Position numbers and translations under genes: made by a program. The notes below the pieces were generated by a model, which saw nothing but the letters and a program-made list of their open reading frames with translations, was not told the origin of the DNA and did not search any database. From an uncultured Eubacteriales bacterium (GTDB lineage: Bacteria; Bacillota; Clostridia; Oscillospirales; Acutalibacteraceae): a DNA stretch of 47,788 bases. The stretch covers positions 1 to 47,788 of the forward strand of contig CAKUBN010000013.1 in the NCBI GenBank assembly GCA_934643185.1, read 5' to 3'. How positions within the stretch are numbered: position 1 is the stretch's first letter; each line of letters starts with the position of its first letter. Below are positions 33,976 to 41,996 of the stretch, one piece after another.

Positions 33976-34336
33976 AAAGCAAATCTTCCTTTCAAAATGG
34001 GCGCAAAATGCCCGTAAACTGAACGGTTCGTTACCGTTCAAGCCGTGTTTTGAACGATAAAAGGGCACTTTCTGCAAGGCAAAAATCCAACAATTTTGCG
34101 ATTTTAGGCCTTCGTTATGCCCTCGGAAGACTGCTGCATGGGAATCCGCTCACTTTCTGCGTTTCGCTGATGGGTAGTCTTTTACAGATACTAGTATAGC
34201 AAGTAATATTGCATTTGTCAATAGATTTTGCATTTAATATGGAAAATTTTATATTTTAAGTGAATTTTGCAGAAAAAGAGCGGAGAAACGCTTGGGGGGC
34301 TTTCCATGCATTTCTCCGCCCTTTTAGGTGCATTTA
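33976..34336 (-). promoter_or_regulatory. Promoter and long structured leader; strand-bias switch region
   Basis: A 361-base gap. On the minus strand a near-perfect promoter TTGACA, 17 bases, TATACT lies at 34193-34221. The transcript then has about 210 bases before the lipoprotein ATG, with AAGACT/AGTCTT able to close a multi-hairpin element (about 34123-34181), and a perfect hairpin TGAACGG-TTCGTTA-CCGTTCA (about 34018-34040). The part at 34190-34270 is very AT-rich. Base-pair strand bias changes sign across this gap. I see no DnaA boxes and no known riboswitch. Confidence 0.6.
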
Positions 34337-34954
34337 TTACCGAATAAAGTTCGTTCCGACGCGCTGTTCCTTTTCCGGCAGACCGAATTTTTCCTTGCCG
34401 AGCGCGATGCTCTTCATCAGGAAAGTCATATTTCTTGCCAGGGTGCGCATGGTCTGGCGGCCTTCGAGGTCGTCTTTCGCCTCGCCGGGCGCTCTGCCGT
34501 GGATGCTGTTCCAGTACTGACTGGACACGACGGGCATACCGGAGATCGTAAAGAATTTATTGAGTTCGTCGAATGTTGCGGAAAGGCCGCCGCGGCGGGC
34601 TGCCACAACGGCGGCGCCGACCTTCATAGTTTTATCAAACGGCGTGCTGTAAAACAGGCGGGTCAAAAACGCAACGAGCGTGGCGTTTGCGGAGGCGTAA
34701 TACACCGGGCTTGCGACGACAAGGCCGTCTGCTTCAGCAAATTTCGGCGCGACTTCGTTGACGAGATCGTTAAAAACGCAGTGCCCGAGCTTGGAACATT
34801 GTCCACATGCCACGCACCCGCGGATGTCTTTGTTGCCGACGTGAACGATTTCGGTCTCGATGCCTTCTGCATTAAAAATTTCCACCATTTCGTGCAGAGC
34901 AAGGGCAGTGTTGCCGTTTGCCTTCGGGCTGCCGTTTAAGATCAAGACTTTCAT
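34337..34954 (-). CDS. Iron-sulfur flavoprotein / NAD(P)H-dependent FMN reductase
   Basis: 205 residues, flavodoxin-like fold. MKVLILNGSPKANGNTALAL is the FMN phosphate-binding start; ADGLVVASPVYYASANATL and GAAVVAARRGG complete the flavin site. The segment GCVACGQCSKLGHC has four Cys in CX2CX2CX5C, matching the compact [4Fe-4S] motif of archaeal and clostridial iron-sulfur flavoproteins rather than simple FMN reductases. Its start codon overlaps the stop of the GTPase-NYN fusion (ATGA), so it is translationally coupled to it. Confidence 0.9.
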   Translation of the reverse strand: MKVLILNGSPKANGNTALALHEMVEIFNAEGIETEIVHVGNKDIRGCVACGQCSKLGHCVFNDLVNEVAPKFAEADGLVVASPVYYASANATLVAFLTRLFYSTPFDKTMKVGAAVVAARRGGLSATFDELNKFFTISGMPVVSSQYWNSIHGRAPGEAKDDLEGRQTMRTLARNMTFLMKSIALGKEKFGLPEKEQRVGTNFIR

Positions 34955-37668
34955 TTTTGGGCTTCCTTTCTTTGTGTTTTGTTGTTTTTATTCAATGCAC
35001 GCAGATCGTTCTGCGTTTGATTCGTTAGGTTTTTAAAAGGCTTATGCGCGTGGCGGGCGCTTTCTTTTTCGTTCCAATCGGCGATGACCTCGCGCATGCG
35101 CTTGTTCGCTTCATCGACCTCCACCTTGAATTCGGAGGCGGTAACGCGGCGTGCACCGTGGCCAAGCACGATCATCTGCTCTGCGCCGTCGGACGTGGCG
35201 ACGCGCACACGGTGCTTTTTGCCGATCTCGAACGTGGCGCGCTCGATGTAGGTATCTGCCGTTTCCGCCTGCTTTGTGAACACCACGGAAATGTTGTGGT
35301 AACGGATAACGTCCTCCACGTCACGCGGGACGCGGTAGGCATCGAACACGAGGATGCATGTGCTGCGGCTGAAGCTCTGATAATTGCAAATTTTATCCAT
35401 TAAAATCTGTCGAGCGGTGTCGATATCCTTTTCGGCGACCTTGTTTAGATCGTCCCATGCAAAGAGAATGTTGTAGCCGTCGATGAGGAGATACTCGGGC
35501 TCGAAGACCTTTTCCGGCACCTTCCACTCCCCCTTGCCGCTGCTTTCGGCGGCGCGGACAGCGCTTTGCGGCTGCAGATCGCGGCGGCGGATGGGGCCGT
35601 AGGTGCGCTCGAAAATGGCGCGCAGCTCATCGTCGAAGACGGGCGGCAGCTGGGCGGCGGCGCGCACGGGAGCTTCGGTTTCGGTAGATTCCATTTCCGG
35701 CTTTGCGGGCTTCCAACCGCTTTCGAGGTGCATGTGAGACGCGGCCTCGCGCCACGGGACGACGAAGCCGGAGCCGTGCGAGCAGAAAACGGAATCGCCG
35801 GTGTTCTCCAAATCGTGCTCGGCGTCGTAGCCGATCTGCGCGATGACCTCTTCGGCGTTGTGGCACGGCAGGTAGCCCTTCGGCATGCAGATGAGGCTGC
35901 CGAGCCCACGCGTGTAGGACGCGACCTCCAAGGTGTAGCCCTGCATTTCGGAGACGGGCGCGGAACCCGTGATGACGGCGTTTTCGCCCTCGGTCTGCGG
36001 CGGCTCGAACTCTGCGCAAAGGCGCTGCATGTCCGAAATGGCGCGGCCGACCTGCGCTTGCGGCACCTCTAAGCGAAAATCGTACCACGGCTCAAGGAGC
36101 ACGCTTTTCGCCTGCAATAAGCCGTGGCGCACGGCGCGGTACGTGGCCTGGCGGAAATCGCCGCCCTCGGTGTGCTTTAAATGCGCGCGGCCGATGAGCA
36201 GCGTGATCTTCATATCGGTGATAGGCGATCCGGTCAGCACACCGGGGTAGCTGCGCTCCTCAAGGTGCGTCAAGATGAGATTCTGCCAGTTGCGGTCGAG
36301 CACATCCAGACTGCACGCGGTGCCAAAGCGCATGCCGCTGCCGCGCTCGCCGGGCTCTAAGAGCAGGTGCACCTCGGCATAGTGGCGCAGGGGCTCAAAA
36401 TGGCCCATGCCTTCTACGGGTTCTTCGATCGTCTCACGATAGACGATGCTGCCCGTGCCGAACGTGACCTCCATGTTAAAACGCTCTTTTAAGACGCGCT
36501 GCAGAACTTCGAGCTGCACCGCGCCCATGATCTGCACATGGATCTCGTGTAATTGCTCGTTCCACACGACGTGGAGCTGCGGGTCTTCCTCCTCCAAAAC
36601 GCGCAGGCAGCGCACGGCGGTGTGCGGCTCCATGCCGTCCGGCAGGAAGACCTGATACGTTAAAAAGCTTTCAAGCACCGGCGCGGGGGTGTCTTCCTCT
36701 TCGCCGAGGCCCTGCCCGGGGTACGTGTGCGTGAGGCCCGTTACGGCGCAGACGCCGCCCGCGGTGACTTCCTCCGCAAGGCGGAATTTGCCGCCGGAAT
36801 ACACGCGGAGCTGGTCGGCTTTTTCCGCCCATGCGTTTTCGCCCACGCCGCCCTTGAGCACCATTTTAACAGGCAGGGTGCCGCCCGTGACCTTTAAATA
36901 GGTGAGCCGCGCGCCCTGATTATCATGCGCGATCTTAAAGACCTTCGCGCCGAAAGCTTTTGGGTATGCGGGCATTTCGGTGTAGGTTTCAAGGCCGTTT
37001 AAAAGGTCTTTTACGCCGTCTAATTTCAGGGCCGAGCCGAACCAGCACGGGAAAAGCTTGCGGTTTTGGATAAGGCGTTTGATCTTTTGACATGTGACCT
37101 CGCCCGTTTCGAGGTAGTGGGCGAGCGTGTCTTCGTCGCAGACGGCGATGTTCTCGCTGCGCTCCGCCTCAGGCGCGGTGAAATCGACACAGCCAGTACT
37201 GAGCTTTTGCAGCTCGGCTAAGACCTTGTCGTGTTCTGCACCGTCGAGGTCCATTTTGTTGATAAAAAGGAATGTGGGGACGCTGTACCGCTCTAAAAGC
37301 CGCCATAAGGTGCGCGTGTGGCTCTGCACGCCGTCGGTGCCGCTGATGACGAGCACGGCGTAATCGAGCACCTGCAGCGTGCGCTCCATCTCACTGGAAA
37401 AATCGACGTGGCCGGGGGTATCGAGCAAAGTGAACTCGGTATGTTCGAGCGGCAGAACGGCCTGCTTTGAGAAAATGGTGATGCCGCGCTCGCGCTCCTG
37501 CACGTCGGTATCGAGAAATGCGTCCTGATGATCGACGCGCCCGAGACGACGCAGCTGCCCACCTTCATACAGCATCGCTTCCGAAAGTGTGGTCTTGCCG
37601 GCATCGACATGCGCCAAAAGCCCAAGGCATATTTGGTTTTTCGTTGTGTTTCGCTTCTGCTCGCTCAT
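34951..37668 (-). CDS. TetM/EF-G-like GTPase fused to a Rae1/YacP-type NYN nuclease domain
   Basis: 905 residues. The first about 660 are a translation GTPase of the TetM/EF-G group: P-loop AHVDAGKTT (about 19-27), switch I ERERGITIFSKQ, DTPGHVDFSSEMER (G3), NKMD (G4), then domains II-V with QIMGAVQLEVLQRVLKERF. After a Ser/Glu-rich linker (about 665-720) comes a NYN/PIN-like domain (about 722-893) opening EYLLIDGYNILFAWDDL, with VFDAYRV and ADTYIERATFEIG supplying the acidic residues; this matches YacP/Rae1, an endonuclease that cuts mRNA in the ribosomal A site in Bacillus subtilis. The tail is basic. Own promoter at 37720-37748. Ribosome-protection resistance is possible but the added nuclease argues for another job. 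Confidence 0.9.
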   Translation of the reverse strand: MSEQKRNTTKNQICLGLLAHVDAGKTTLSEAMLYEGGQLRRLGRVDHQDAFLDTDVQERERGITIFSKQAVLPLEHTEFTLLDTPGHVDFSSEMERTLQVLDYAVLVISGTDGVQSHTRTLWRLLERYSVPTFLFINKMDLDGAEHDKVLAELQKLSTGCVDFTAPEAERSENIAVCDEDTLAHYLETGEVTCQKIKRLIQNRKLFPCWFGSALKLDGVKDLLNGLETYTEMPAYPKAFGAKVFKIAHDNQGARLTYLKVTGGTLPVKMVLKGGVGENAWAEKADQLRVYSGGKFRLAEEVTAGGVCAVTGLTHTYPGQGLGEEEDTPAPVLESFLTYQVFLPDGMEPHTAVRCLRVLEEEDPQLHVVWNEQLHEIHVQIMGAVQLEVLQRVLKERFNMEVTFGTGSIVYRETIEEPVEGMGHFEPLRHYAEVHLLLEPGERGSGMRFGTACSLDVLDRNWQNLILTHLEERSYPGVLTGSPITDMKITLLIGRAHLKHTEGGDFRQATYRAVRHGLLQAKSVLLEPWYDFRLEVPQAQVGRAISDMQRLCAEFEPPQTEGENAVITGSAPVSEMQGYTLEVASYTRGLGSLICMPKGYLPCHNAEEVIAQIGYDAEHDLENTGDSVFCSHGSGFVVPWREAASHMHLESGWKPAKPEMESTETEAPVRAAAQLPPVFDDELRAIFERTYGPIRRRDLQPQSAVRAAESSGKGEWKVPEKVFEPEYLLIDGYNILFAWDDLNKVAEKDIDTARQILMDKICNYQSFSRSTCILVFDAYRVPRDVEDVIRYHNISVVFTKQAETADTYIERATFEIGKKHRVRVATSDGAEQMIVLGHGARRVTASEFKVEVDEANKRMREVIADWNEKESARHAHKPFKNLTNQTQNDLRALNKNNKTQRKEAQK

Positions 37669-37981
37669 GAAAAGTGTCTCCCTGTACCGCCGTTAAAATT
37701 AAACTTCGATTTAATAAACAGTATACCACTTTTTGAAGATACTGACAATATCTCGCGCGGAAGAGAGTCGAAATTAGGCGGCGCAAACCAAGATTTGCTA
37801 TTGAAAAAAAACGCGTTTTTTGCTATACTAAAAACAGATTTTTCGCGGGCAGATACCGAACGCCCGCTTTTTTACTGTATTCGGGGTGTATCGTAAAACA
37901 AGTTTACGGCTTTTCATATGCACCCTAAAGGGGCTTATTTTAGGACGCATAAGACGTATGAATTAAGGAAGGGGAATGACC
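37669..37981. promoter_or_regulatory. Divergent promoter region, GTPase-NYN and DUF1846 genes
   Basis: 313 bases. Minus strand: TTGTCA, 17 bases, TATACT (37720-37748) for the GTPase fusion. Plus strand: TTGAAA, 17 bases, TATACT (37801-37829) for DUF1846. The plus-strand leader of about 145 bases contains the terminator-like hairpin GCGGGC ... GCCCGC then TTTTTT (37849-37873) and a further nested hairpin (about 37882-37925). Confidence 0.7.
37849..37925 (+). promoter_or_regulatory. Structured leader of the DUF1846 gene
   Basis: First a terminator-like hairpin GCGGGC-AGATACCGAAC-GCCCGC followed by TTTTTT only about 40 bases after the start point; then CGTAAA-ACAAG-TTTACG (perfect six-base stem) enclosed by GGGTGTAT/ATGCACCC. 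Looks like an attenuation device; no known class recognised. Confidence 0.55.
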
Positions 37982-39466
37982 ATGAAGAAAATCGGTTTTG
38001 ACAGTCAGAAGTATATCGAGCTGCAGTCTGCGCGTATTCGTGAACGCATTGACCAGTTCGGCGGCAAGCTGTATCTGGAATTCGGTGGCAAGCTGTTTGA
38101 CGATTTCCACGCTTCACGCGTGCTGCCGGGCTTTGAACCGGACAACAAGATCAAGATGCTTTTGGCGCTGAAAGACCAGGCGGAGATTGTCATTGCGATC
38201 AACGCGAACGACATTGAGAAAAACAAGCGCCGCAGCGACCTTGGCATTACGTATGACACAGATGTCATCCGTTTGATTGATATTTTTCGCGGCTTCGGCT
38301 TATACGTGGGCAGCATCACGCTGACGCAGTACGCAGACCAGCCCTCCGCGGCGATTTTTGAGCAGCGCATGAAGACACTGGGGCTGAAGGTCTACCGCCA
38401 GTACCGCATTCCGGGGTACCCCTCCGACGTGAAGCTCATCGTAAGCGACGAGGGCTACGGCCGCAACGATTACATTGAGACGACGCGCTCCCTTGTTGTG
38501 GTGACGGCGCCGGGCCCGGGCAGCGGCAAAATGGCAACCTGCCTTTCGCAGCTTTACCACGAGCACAAGCGCGGCATTAAGGCGGGCTACGCGAAGTTTG
38601 AGACCTTCCCCATTTGGAACCTTCCCTTAAAGCACCCGGTGAACCTTGCCTATGAAGCGGCGACGGCTGACCTGAATGATATGAACATGATCGACCCGTT
38701 CCACCTTGAGGCGTACGGTGAGACAACTGTAAACTACAACCGCGACATTGAAATCTACCCCGTGCTGCGCGCGATGTTTGAGCAGATTTACGGCGAGTGC
38801 CCGTACGCGAGCCCGACGGACATGGGCGTGAACATGGCGGGTCTGTCCATCGTCGATGATGAAGTGTGCCGCGAAGCCTCGAAGCAGGAGATTATTCGCC
38901 GCTATTTTAAGACGGCGTGCCTTGTGCGCCAAGGTCTTGCTTCCGAAGCGGAATTACAGAAAATCGAGAACCTGATGCGCCAGCTGAAGTTGGAGCCGGA
39001 GAACCGCCCGGTCGTGCCCGCAGCATTGAAGCGCGCGGAAGCGACAGGACAGCCCGCGGCAGCTTTAGAGCTGCCGGACGGCACGATTGTGACGGGGCGC
39101 ACATCGGAATTGCTGGGTGCTTCCTCTGCGTTGACACTGAACGCTTTGAAGATGCTTGCAGGCATTCCGCACGAGGTGAAGCTCATCTCGCCGACGGTCA
39201 TTGCGCCTATTCAGACGCTGAAAACCGACTACATGCAGAGCCGAAACCCGCGCTTGCACACCGATGAGATGTTGGTGGCGCTCGCCATCAGTGCGGCGAC
39301 CGACGAAAACGCGATGCGCGCCATGCAGAAGCTGGACGAGCTGCGCGGGTGCGACCTGCACTCCAGTGTGATCCTCGGCACGGTGGACGACAGCGTGTTC
39401 AAGCGCCTTGGCATTAACGTGACGTGCGAGGCGACGTACGAGGACAACAACCTCTACCACAAGTAA
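37982..39466 (+). CDS. DUF1846 family protein
   Basis: 494 residues, cytoplasmic. MKKIGFDSQKYIELQSARIR is the usual DUF1846 opening; the family is conserved in Firmicutes and some crystal structures exist, but no activity is established as far as I know. Notable motifs: DYIETTRSLVVVTAPGPGSGKMATCLSQLYHE, a P-loop-like GPGSGKMAT (about 180-188) suggesting nucleotide binding, and LPDGTIVTGRTSELLGASSA near 365. Start ATG 37982 has GGAAGGGGA at good spacing; the ATG at 37976 is too close to it. Monocistronic, ending in a bidirectional terminator. Confidence 0.9.
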   Translation: MKKIGFDSQKYIELQSARIRERIDQFGGKLYLEFGGKLFDDFHASRVLPGFEPDNKIKMLLALKDQAEIVIAINANDIEKNKRRSDLGITYDTDVIRLIDIFRGFGLYVGSITLTQYADQPSAAIFEQRMKTLGLKVYRQYRIPGYPSDVKLIVSDEGYGRNDYIETTRSLVVVTAPGPGSGKMATCLSQLYHEHKRGIKAGYAKFETFPIWNLPLKHPVNLAYEAATADLNDMNMIDPFHLEAYGETTVNYNRDIEIYPVLRAMFEQIYGECPYASPTDMGVNMAGLSIVDDEVCREASKQEIIRRYFKTACLVRQGLASEAELQKIENLMRQLKLEPENRPVVPAALKRAEATGQPAAALELPDGTIVTGRTSELLGASSALTLNALKMLAGIPHEVKLISPTVIAPIQTLKTDYMQSRNPRLHTDEMLVALAISAATDENAMRAMQKLDELRGCDLHSSVILGTVDDSVFKRLGINVTCEATYEDNNLYHK

Positions 39467-39481
39467 TTTGTAAAAAAATAA

Positions 39482-39534
39482 GACCGCTTGGAGCTTTCGG
39501 AATGCTGCCGAAAAGCTTCAAGCGGTTTTTGCTT
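39482..39534. terminator. Bidirectional terminator, DUF1846 / TetR
   Basis: ACCGCTTGGAGCTTTCGG ... CCGAAAAGCTTCAAGCGGT then TTTTTGC; poly-A on the other flank. Confidence 0.88.
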
Positions 39535-39539
39535 TATAT

Positions 39540-40091
39540 TTATGCGGAAAAATAGCGGCCGGTGATGATCTTATGCACGAGGTTCGCGATGCGCTTGCTG
39601 TCTGCAAAATCATCCTTGCGGATGGCGTAAACTATGGTGCTGATGATGGCGCCCGAGAGAAACGCGATGGCGTACTCGCGGTCTTCGACATCATAGACGT
39701 GGAAAATGCTTTCGAGGTGCAGCAGATACGCCTCGGCTTTTTCGCGCGCGAGCGTATCGAGGTGATTATCGACAAGGAGCTTTAAAAGCTTTTTTTGCTC
39801 TACAAAGCTTGTGACGATGGAATCGCACAGGTCATGGATGATGTAGCTGCGCTTTTCTTCGAGGAAGCGCTTGCGGTATTCCTCAAAAAGCTGGTCGAGC
39901 CGGCGGCCGATGACCTCTTCTTTATTTTCAAACAGCGAGTAAAACGTCTGGCGGGAAACACCGGCGCGGGCGCAAACGGCCTTTATGGTGATTTTTTGAA
40001 ACGGCTCTTCCTCCATCAGCGACAAAAGCGCCTCTGTGATGAGGTTCTGCGACTGCAAGGCGGTTGGATTTTTCCCCTGATACATGGACAT
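39540..40091 (-). CDS. TetR/AcrR family transcriptional regulator
   Basis: 183 residues. N-terminal helix-turn-helix ITIKAVCARAGVSRQTFYSLFENKEEV (about 34-60) is typical TetR; the C-terminal part (about 75-180) is all helical, with a hydrophobic IAFLSGAIISTIVYAI segment, as in TetR_C_7/8-like ligand domains. Divergent from the PlsY-like/glycolipid-synthase operon, with tandem palindromes in between, so it probably represses that operon and itself. Ligand unknown, likely a lipid or membrane-active compound. Confidence 0.92.
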   Translation of the reverse strand: MSMYQGKNPTALQSQNLITEALLSLMEEEPFQKITIKAVCARAGVSRQTFYSLFENKEEVIGRRLDQLFEEYRKRFLEEKRSYIIHDLCDSIVTSFVEQKKLLKLLVDNHLDTLAREKAEAYLLHLESIFHVYDVEDREYAIAFLSGAIISTIVYAIRKDDFADSKRIANLVHKIITGRYFSA

Positions 40092-40123
40092 TTCCTCCTA
40101 TTTCGTCCATATTTTTGCTCAAC

Positions 40124-40169
40124 TTGGACAAATGTCAAATTGACAACTGTCAATGGTTCATATTATAAT
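40124..40169 (+). promoter_or_regulatory. Promoter with tandem TetR operators
   Basis: TTGACA (40140-40145), 18-base spacer, TATAAT (40164-40169). The -35 is part of the perfect palindrome TTGACA-AC-TGTCAA (40140-40153). A related copy (GGACAAATGTCAA, 11 of 13 matching) lies at 40126-40138, 15 bases upstream. Two operators for the divergent TetR protein are the simplest reading. Confidence 0.7.
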
Positions 40170-40255
40170 AACTTTAAGAAGGAATGTCAAGATGAGAACT
40201 TCTGTAAAATTGTGAACTTTTTGTGGCGCGAAATTTTGAGGGGCGTGTGAAAAAC

Positions 40256-40869
40256 ATGGAAGTGCGCGACGCTTTATATATTTTATTCGGGTATCTGCTG
40301 GGCAGCATTTTGTTTGCGCGGCTTGGCGGGCTGCTCTTTAAAAAGACGGACATCACAGCGGAAAGCCCGGACAAAAACCCGGGCACGATGAACGCATTTA
40401 CATACGGCGGATTTTGGTGCGGCGTGTTCACGCTGTGCGGCGACCTTTTAAAAGGCTTTTTGCCGGTGTTTTTGTACCGCAGCGGACGTTTGCCCGAGAA
40501 CCCGCTGATGCTCTCTTTTGTGATGGCGGCGCCGATCCTCGGACATATTCTGCCGTTTTATGACATCAAGCACGGCGGCAAGGGCATTGCGGCGACGTTT
40601 GGGTGCTTTTTGGGGCTGCTGCCGCATGGCATTCCGCTTTTGGTTTTGGCGGGACCTTCATTTTCTTTTCGTGCGTGATCAAGATCAACCCGAACTACTA
40701 CCGCACGGTGGCAACGTACATTTTGGCCGCGCTTTTGACGGTTTGGCTGGAGCCGAACCGCTATATTGTCTTCGGATTTTTGCTGATTGCGGCTTCCGTG
40801 CTCGCAAAGCTCTTTATGAGCGCCGAGGAAAAAGAACATTTTGAGGTGAAATTTGCATGGAAGCACTGA
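40256..40869 (+). pseudogene. PlsY-like acyltransferase, frameshifted
   Basis: Encodes a membrane protein like glycerol-3-phosphate acyltransferase PlsY (about 200 residues): ILFGYLLGSILFARLGGLLF, then NPGTMNAFTYGG where PlsY has GNxGxTN, LKGFLPVFL, and ILGHILPFYDIKHGGKGIAATFG. The frame ends early at a TGA after LLVLAGPSFSFRA, while GTFIFFSCVIKINPNYYRTV continues the protein in another frame from about 40650. One missing G in GCGGGACC (near 40655) would restore LVLAGTFIFFSC. So either a single-base deletion has broken the gene or the assembly has an error. The divergent motif suggests an altered acyl acceptor. The ATG start 40256 has GAGGGG 12 bases upstream; GTG 40247 is possible. Confidence 0.75.
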
Positions 40870-41981
40870 TTTTATCCTGCAGCACGGGCGGCGGGCACAA
40901 CACGGCAGCGCAGGCGGTTTTTGAGGCGCTGACGAGACGCGGGCACCACGCCGTGCGCATGGACCCGTACACGCTGGTGAGCGAGGAGCTTGCAAATAAA
41001 GTAGGCCAGACCTACGTGAAGCTGGTGCAGAAGAGCCCAAAGCTGTTTGGCGCGGTGTATGACCTTGGCAACGCGTACCGCAGGCTGCCGGGGCGCTCGC
41101 CGGTGTACCACATCAACGGCAAAATGGCCCCGCACATGCAAAAATACCTTGCGGAACACAAGACGGACATGATCGTCTGCACGCATTTGTACCCGGCGGA
41201 AATTTTGACGCACATGCGGCTAAACGGCATGGAAACGCCGCCGTTTGTGTTTATTGCGACGGACTACACGTGCATTCCGTTCACGGAGGAATCCGACTGC
41301 GACTTGTACGTGACACCCTCCCCGCTTTTGAACGAGGATTTCACCGGGCGGGGAATTCCTGTGGAAAAGCTGCGGCCGCTGGGCATACCGGTTCGGCTGG
41401 ATTTTTCCGATGATACGATCACGAAAGAAAGCGCGCGGGAAGCGCTTAACTTACCGAAAGACCGGCGCACGCTGCTGCTTTCCGGCGGAAGCATGGGCGC
41501 GGGCTCCATTGTGAGCGCGGTGCGGGCGCTGCTGCCGTATTTGGAAAAGAACGCAGACTGCGACCTCAACATTTTGTGCGGCAGCAATGCGGCGCTGTTT
41601 GACAGCGTGGTGGCGGAATTTGCGGAGAATGGGCAGATCACGCCGATGCACAGCACGGACAAAATGGCGCTGTATCTGAAGGCGAGCGACGTGTTTATCT
41701 CGAAGCCGGGCGGGCTTTCGTCGACGGAAAGTGCCGCGGCGGGCGTGCCGCTGGTGCACATTTCGCCGATACCGGGGTGCGAAAGCCGCAACGCAGCGTT
41801 TTTCGCCAAAGAGGGCATCGCCATAAAGGTGGAAAACGCGGAAACGGAGCTTTTGGCGGCGGTGGAGAAGCTTTTGGAGCCGGGGAACGCGGAAGTGATG
41901 CGGAAACGGCAGCGGGAAGTTGTCAACCAGAACGCCGCCATGGATATTTGCGGGCTGTTGGAAAAAATCACACAGCAGTAA
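40857..41981 (+). CDS. MGDG-synthase/UgtP-like glycosyltransferase
   Basis: 374 residues, GT28-type (GT-B). Likely transfers a sugar from a nucleotide sugar to diacylglycerol or a related lipid. N-terminal EALILSCSTGGGHNTAAQAVFEAL is the MGDG-synthase domain signature; the C-terminal half has LLSGGSMGAGSIVSAV and VFISKPGGLSSTESAAAGVPLV, the donor-binding region. The start overlaps the end of the PlsY-like gene by 13 bases. Together the pair suggests membrane glycolipid synthesis under TetR control. Confidence 0.93.
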   Translation: MEALILSCSTGGGHNTAAQAVFEALTRRGHHAVRMDPYTLVSEELANKVGQTYVKLVQKSPKLFGAVYDLGNAYRRLPGRSPVYHINGKMAPHMQKYLAEHKTDMIVCTHLYPAEILTHMRLNGMETPPFVFIATDYTCIPFTEESDCDLYVTPSPLLNEDFTGRGIPVEKLRPLGIPVRLDFSDDTITKESAREALNLPKDRRTLLLSGGSMGAGSIVSAVRALLPYLEKNADCDLNILCGSNAALFDSVVAEFAENGQITPMHSTDKMALYLKASDVFISKPGGLSSTESAAAGVPLVHISPIPGCESRNAAFFAKEGIAIKVENAETELLAAVEKLLEPGNAEVMRKRQREVVNQNAAMDICGLLEKITQQ

Positions 41982-41996
41982 CGTGTAAGTGTGGCT

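Noticed and set aside
33976..34336. Calling a replication origin outright
   Set aside because: Only strand-bias counts and AT-richness support it; no DnaA boxes or replication genes were seen, so it is reported only as a composition switch.
34951..37668. Tetracycline-resistance gene call for the GTPase
   Set aside because: Similarity to TetM is in the GTPase part only; the NYN fusion and chromosomal setting, without mobile elements, do not support a resistance label.
40640..40680. Programmed -1 frameshift in the PlsY-like gene
   Set aside because: No X_XXY_YYZ slippery heptamer and no strong downstream pseudoknot were seen; a missing base is simpler.
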